DNA of 8,362 bases from Smithella sp. UBA2180 (GTDB taxonomy: Bacteria; Desulfobacterota; Syntrophia; Syntrophales; Smithellaceae). Both the position numbers and the translations under genes were made by a program. The notes below the pieces were generated by a model. That model made no database searches. It saw only the letters and a list, made by a program, of their open reading frames with translations, and had not been told where the DNA came from. The stretch's first letter is position 1, and each line of letters starts with the position of its first letter. This document shows positions 6,334-8,362 of the stretch, in pieces. Location of the stretch: the NCBI GenBank assembly GCA_002327415.1, contig DCVU01000149.1, positions 1 through 8,362 of the forward strand, in the 5' to 3' direction.

Positions 6334-8061
6334 TTGAAAGTAAGAAATTATTTTATCTTTGTAATTGTCGCACTGATTGTTTATCCATTGGAAGTCTTCG
6401 CTCAAGACAGCTTGAGTCAAAAAAAGAATCAGCTTGTTATTAAGCAAAACATTCAAAAATCGTTGGAAAAGGATGAAAAACAGTCCAAACAACAGATATT
6501 GACGATAACCCCGCAGGAGATTAATTTAGGAACGATTACCACGGATAAGTCAAGCGAAGGAGTTTTTACGTTAAAAAGTATAAGTGCCGATGTTATTGAT
6601 TGGTCAACAGACGGCTCCAGTGGCTGGAAAAAATTAGAAAACCGTAAATTATCAGGCGCATTAAAAAATAATTCCGGTTCCATACAAGTCGGAATTCGGT
6701 TGCTGCCTAAAGAATCAGAGGACAAACAAAAAAGTACATCCAGCTATGTGGAAATGAAACTTGAATCCGGAAGTGAAAAGCTTATCTGCCGCAAAGAATT
6801 TCAGGTGGGCACGCATAAAGCAGCAATAGAAATCAATTCTTCAGATGGTCAGAAAACAGTCTTTGCTACGTTTACAATAGGTTATACTCAAAAAAATCCT
6901 TCAATTAATCTAAATCCTTTACGACTGGACATGGGAAGCATCCTGCAGGGGAAAACCGTTTCCAAAAAAATAATGGTGAGCAACAGCGGTAAAGAAATGT
7001 TGACGTGGTCGGTGGTGGCTAGAAAACATGCAAAAGAAGATTTTCCTGATGATTTTCACCAGGGCAGATATATATCATTTGTCAATGAAGAAACACGGGG
7101 AAGCGGCGTCTATAACGTTCCATTAAATTTAAAAGAGAAAATTGAATTAATGGGCAAATGGATGGAAAGCAATGGCTATCCTGCGGGTGCCGAAGGCGAG
7201 AACTTTGTCAAGGTTAATTTCAGCGGAACGGGGATAATTCTGTATTTAGGAATTTATCAGGAAGATGAAGTCAATATATCCATGTCCATTGATAAAAATT
7301 CGGTTGAAAATGTTGAGTTGCTTAAAGACCTGAAAGAAAAAAAGGGAGAGCTGCTGGTGGCGGAAGGTCTTGCCAATGGCCAGCATGTTTTTACGCTAGT
7401 CAGCAAAGATAGTCGTCTGGTATTTGAAGGCGTGAAAATACTGGGAGGAAGCACGGCTTATTTTCCTGAAGGAAGCATAAAAATTGTGCCCAATTCCGGC
7501 GCGACGACTAGACAAACCAATTATCTCAACGTTTCTTTCAATGCGGGACAAGCGGTTCCGGGCTATTACGTGGATGATATTGTGTTTACCACCAATAGCG
7601 GTGAAGCGTTAGTGGAAGTTTTCGCGGAAGTGCTTTCTGAGAATATATTGAAGGTGGTGGATATTTACAGATATTACAACGGGACGGATTATTTGTTTAC
7701 GGCTGATCCTCAATCGGAAACAAAAAGATTGATTCAGAATAGATATGTGAAAGAAGGAATAGCCTTCCGCTTATTTAAGCCGGACACTCCGGGAACGGCT
7801 TGTTTCTATCGTTGGTACAATCCGCAAAAACAAAGTCATTTCTACCATTATAATTCCGTGGGAGGAGGCAAAGACCTGCGGGGGTATATATATGAAGGCG
7901 CAATAGGCAACATTGCTACATCGAGGCTGACCAATACCAGAGAGCTATACCGCTGGTATAATTTGAAAACGGGTCACTATTTTTACTCAACGGACATCCA
8001 GGGAGGAAAAATTAGTAAAAAAATATACCGGTTTGACGGCATAGCCGGGTATGTTAAATAA
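6334..8061 (+). CDS. Secreted multidomain protein with Ig-like modules and C-terminal DUF5648-type repeats
   Basis: Function unknown. Residues 1-23 are a signal peptide (positive MKVR, hydrophobic core, likely cleavage after VFA at 23), so export is expected; there is no lipobox. Residues about 55-125 and 190-230 resemble ASH/BACON-type Ig folds (strand patterns LTITPQEINLGTI and INLNPLRLDMGSI, then SNSGKEMLTWSV). Residues about 240-370 resemble a jelly-roll sugar-binding-like module (VKVNFSGTGIILYLG, then LANGQHVFTLV). Residues about 375-433 end in another Ig-like pattern (PGYYVDDIVFTTNSGEA). Residues about 439-575 hold three repeats of the DUF5648 type, each with an aromatic core: IYRYYNG (444-450), FYRWYNP (491-497), LYRWYNL (539-545, with GHYFYST after). 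The gene is divergent from dprA and has no operon partner. A surface or extracellular binding role is inferred only from the modules; it has no visible catalytic motif. Confidence 0.85.
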   Translation: MKVRNYFIFVIVALIVYPLEVFAQDSLSQKKNQLVIKQNIQKSLEKDEKQSKQQILTITPQEINLGTITTDKSSEGVFTLKSISADVIDWSTDGSSGWKKLENRKLSGALKNNSGSIQVGIRLLPKESEDKQKSTSSYVEMKLESGSEKLICRKEFQVGTHKAAIEINSSDGQKTVFATFTIGYTQKNPSINLNPLRLDMGSILQGKTVSKKIMVSNSGKEMLTWSVVARKHAKEDFPDDFHQGRYISFVNEETRGSGVYNVPLNLKEKIELMGKWMESNGYPAGAEGENFVKVNFSGTGIILYLGIYQEDEVNISMSIDKNSVENVELLKDLKEKKGELLVAEGLANGQHVFTLVSKDSRLVFEGVKILGGSTAYFPEGSIKIVPNSGATTRQTNYLNVSFNAGQAVPGYYVDDIVFTTNSGEALVEVFAEVLSENILKVVDIYRYYNGTDYLFTADPQSETKRLIQNRYVKEGIAFRLFKPDTPGTACFYRWYNPQKQSHFYHYNSVGGGKDLRGYIYEGAIGNIATSRLTNTRELYRWYNLKTGHYFYSTDIQGGKISKKIYRFDGIAGYVK

Positions 8062-8091
8062 CAATAGTTAAAATTTCAATGGTATTAGGTC

Positions 8092-8120
8092 TTGACAAAA
8101 GAAGGCAGAGACGATAAGAC
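8092..8120 (+). promoter_or_regulatory. Likely promoter of the tRNA cluster
   Basis: A perfect TTGACA (8092-8097) is followed by a 17-base spacer and TAAGAC (8115-8120), which matches the -10 consensus at only three of six positions. It lies between the stop of the secreted protein and the first tRNA, about 30 bases before position 8152. No terminator hairpin is visible in 8062-8151, so some read-through from the upstream gene is possible. Confidence 0.5.
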
Positions 8121-8151
8121 GCTAAATCTTTTTGGCACATGGTTAAAAAAT

Positions 8152-8228
8152 GCGCCTGTAGCTCAGTTGGATAGAGCAACGGACTTCTAATCCGTGGGCC
8201 GAGAGTTCGAATCCCTCCAGGCGCACCA
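8152..8228 (+). tRNA. tRNA-Arg(TCT)
   Basis: A full cloverleaf of 77 bases including encoded CCA (8226-8228). The acceptor stem GCGCCTG pairs with CAGGCGC; the D-arm is GCTC/GAGC; the anticodon stem ACGGA/TCCGT encloses CTTCTAA, giving anticodon TCT (8186-8188), which reads AGA and AGG. The T-loop is TTCGAAT. The T-stem GAGAG/CCCTC has an A-C mismatch at 8204-8214, which is unusual. All other stems are perfect. Confidence 0.95.
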
Positions 8229-8239
8229 AAGCGAAAAAT

Positions 8240-8317
8240 GGTGGGTGTAGCTCAGCTGGTTAGAGTGCCGGGTTGTGGCCCCGGAGGTCGAGGGTTCGAA
8301 CCCCTTCACTCACCCCA
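8240..8317 (+). tRNA. tRNA-His(GTG)
   Basis: The acceptor stem GTGGGTG pairs with CACTCAC (one G-T pair). The anticodon loop TTGTGGC gives GTG (8275-8277). The T-loop is TTCGAAC, and CCA is encoded at 8315-8317. A G at 8240 sits just before the acceptor stem opposite C73 (8314), which is the extra G-1 typical of tRNA-His; the feature includes it. It follows tRNA-Arg after 11 bases, so the two are probably cotranscribed. Confidence 0.96.
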
Positions 8318-8342
8318 TTTTTGCGGAAGGTTTGAATAATAA

Positions 8343-8362
8343 GCGCCCGTAGCTCAGCTGGA
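8343..8362 (+). tRNA. Partial tRNA, 5' end only, cut by window end
   Basis: The last 20 bases match a tRNA start: acceptor GCGCCCG, TA, D-stem AGCTC and the AGCTGGA of a D-loop. The anticodon lies beyond the window. The acceptor sequence resembles that of the tRNA-Arg upstream (GCGCCTG), so another arginine tRNA is possible but not shown. It follows tRNA-His after 25 bases, as the third gene of the cluster. Confidence 0.8.

Overview
The window is an ordinary-looking bacterial chromosomal segment of moderate, slightly AT-rich composition (judged by eye, not computed). It holds four housekeeping genes on the minus strand, one secreted multidomain protein on the plus strand, and the start of a tRNA cluster. 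The gene order dprA-topA-trmFO is well known from Firmicutes and from deltaproteobacteria (Desulfobacterota). The tRNAs encode their CCA ends, and the secreted protein combines ASH/BACON-like Ig modules with DUF5648-type repeats. I lean towards a Desulfobacterota or Syntrophales-like organism, but this is inference with low certainty. No mobile element with a transposase, CRISPR array, prophage or defence system is visible.

Layout. Positions 1-234 hold no convincing gene; they contain a possible weak terminator and an open frame that continues, in frame, beyond the stop of the next gene. Positions 235-975 (minus) encode a divergent nucleoside diphosphate kinase with loop insertions and a roughly 75-residue C-terminal extension. 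It has its own near-consensus promoter at 1055-1083. Positions 1108-6066 (minus) carry dprA, topA and trmFO, transcribed in that order. dprA has a promoter with a perfect TTGACA box at 6140-6167. A possible internal promoter precedes topA, and trmFO starts with GTG inside the last codons of topA. Positions 6067-6333 are a divergent intergenic region with inverted repeats. Positions 6334-8061 (plus) encode a secreted protein with a TTG start and a good ribosome binding site. Positions 8062-8151 contain a likely tRNA promoter, followed by tRNA-Arg(TCT), tRNA-His(GTG) and the first 20 bases of a third tRNA cut by the window end.

How the genes relate. dprA (single-stranded DNA handling and RecA loading in transformation), topA (relaxation of negative supercoils) and trmFO (folate- and FAD-dependent methylation of U54 in tRNA) form a conserved information-processing operon without an obvious shared pathway. 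Ndk balances nucleoside triphosphates and appears to be an independent unit.

The most interesting signal is inside trmFO. A run of about 30 residues absent from typical TrmFO proteins coincides with three consecutive inverted repeats (1968-2047). This looks like an in-frame palindromic element that inserted into an essential-type coding region and was tolerated, comparable in concept to the Rickettsia palindromic elements. The second lead is the unusual architecture of the secreted protein.
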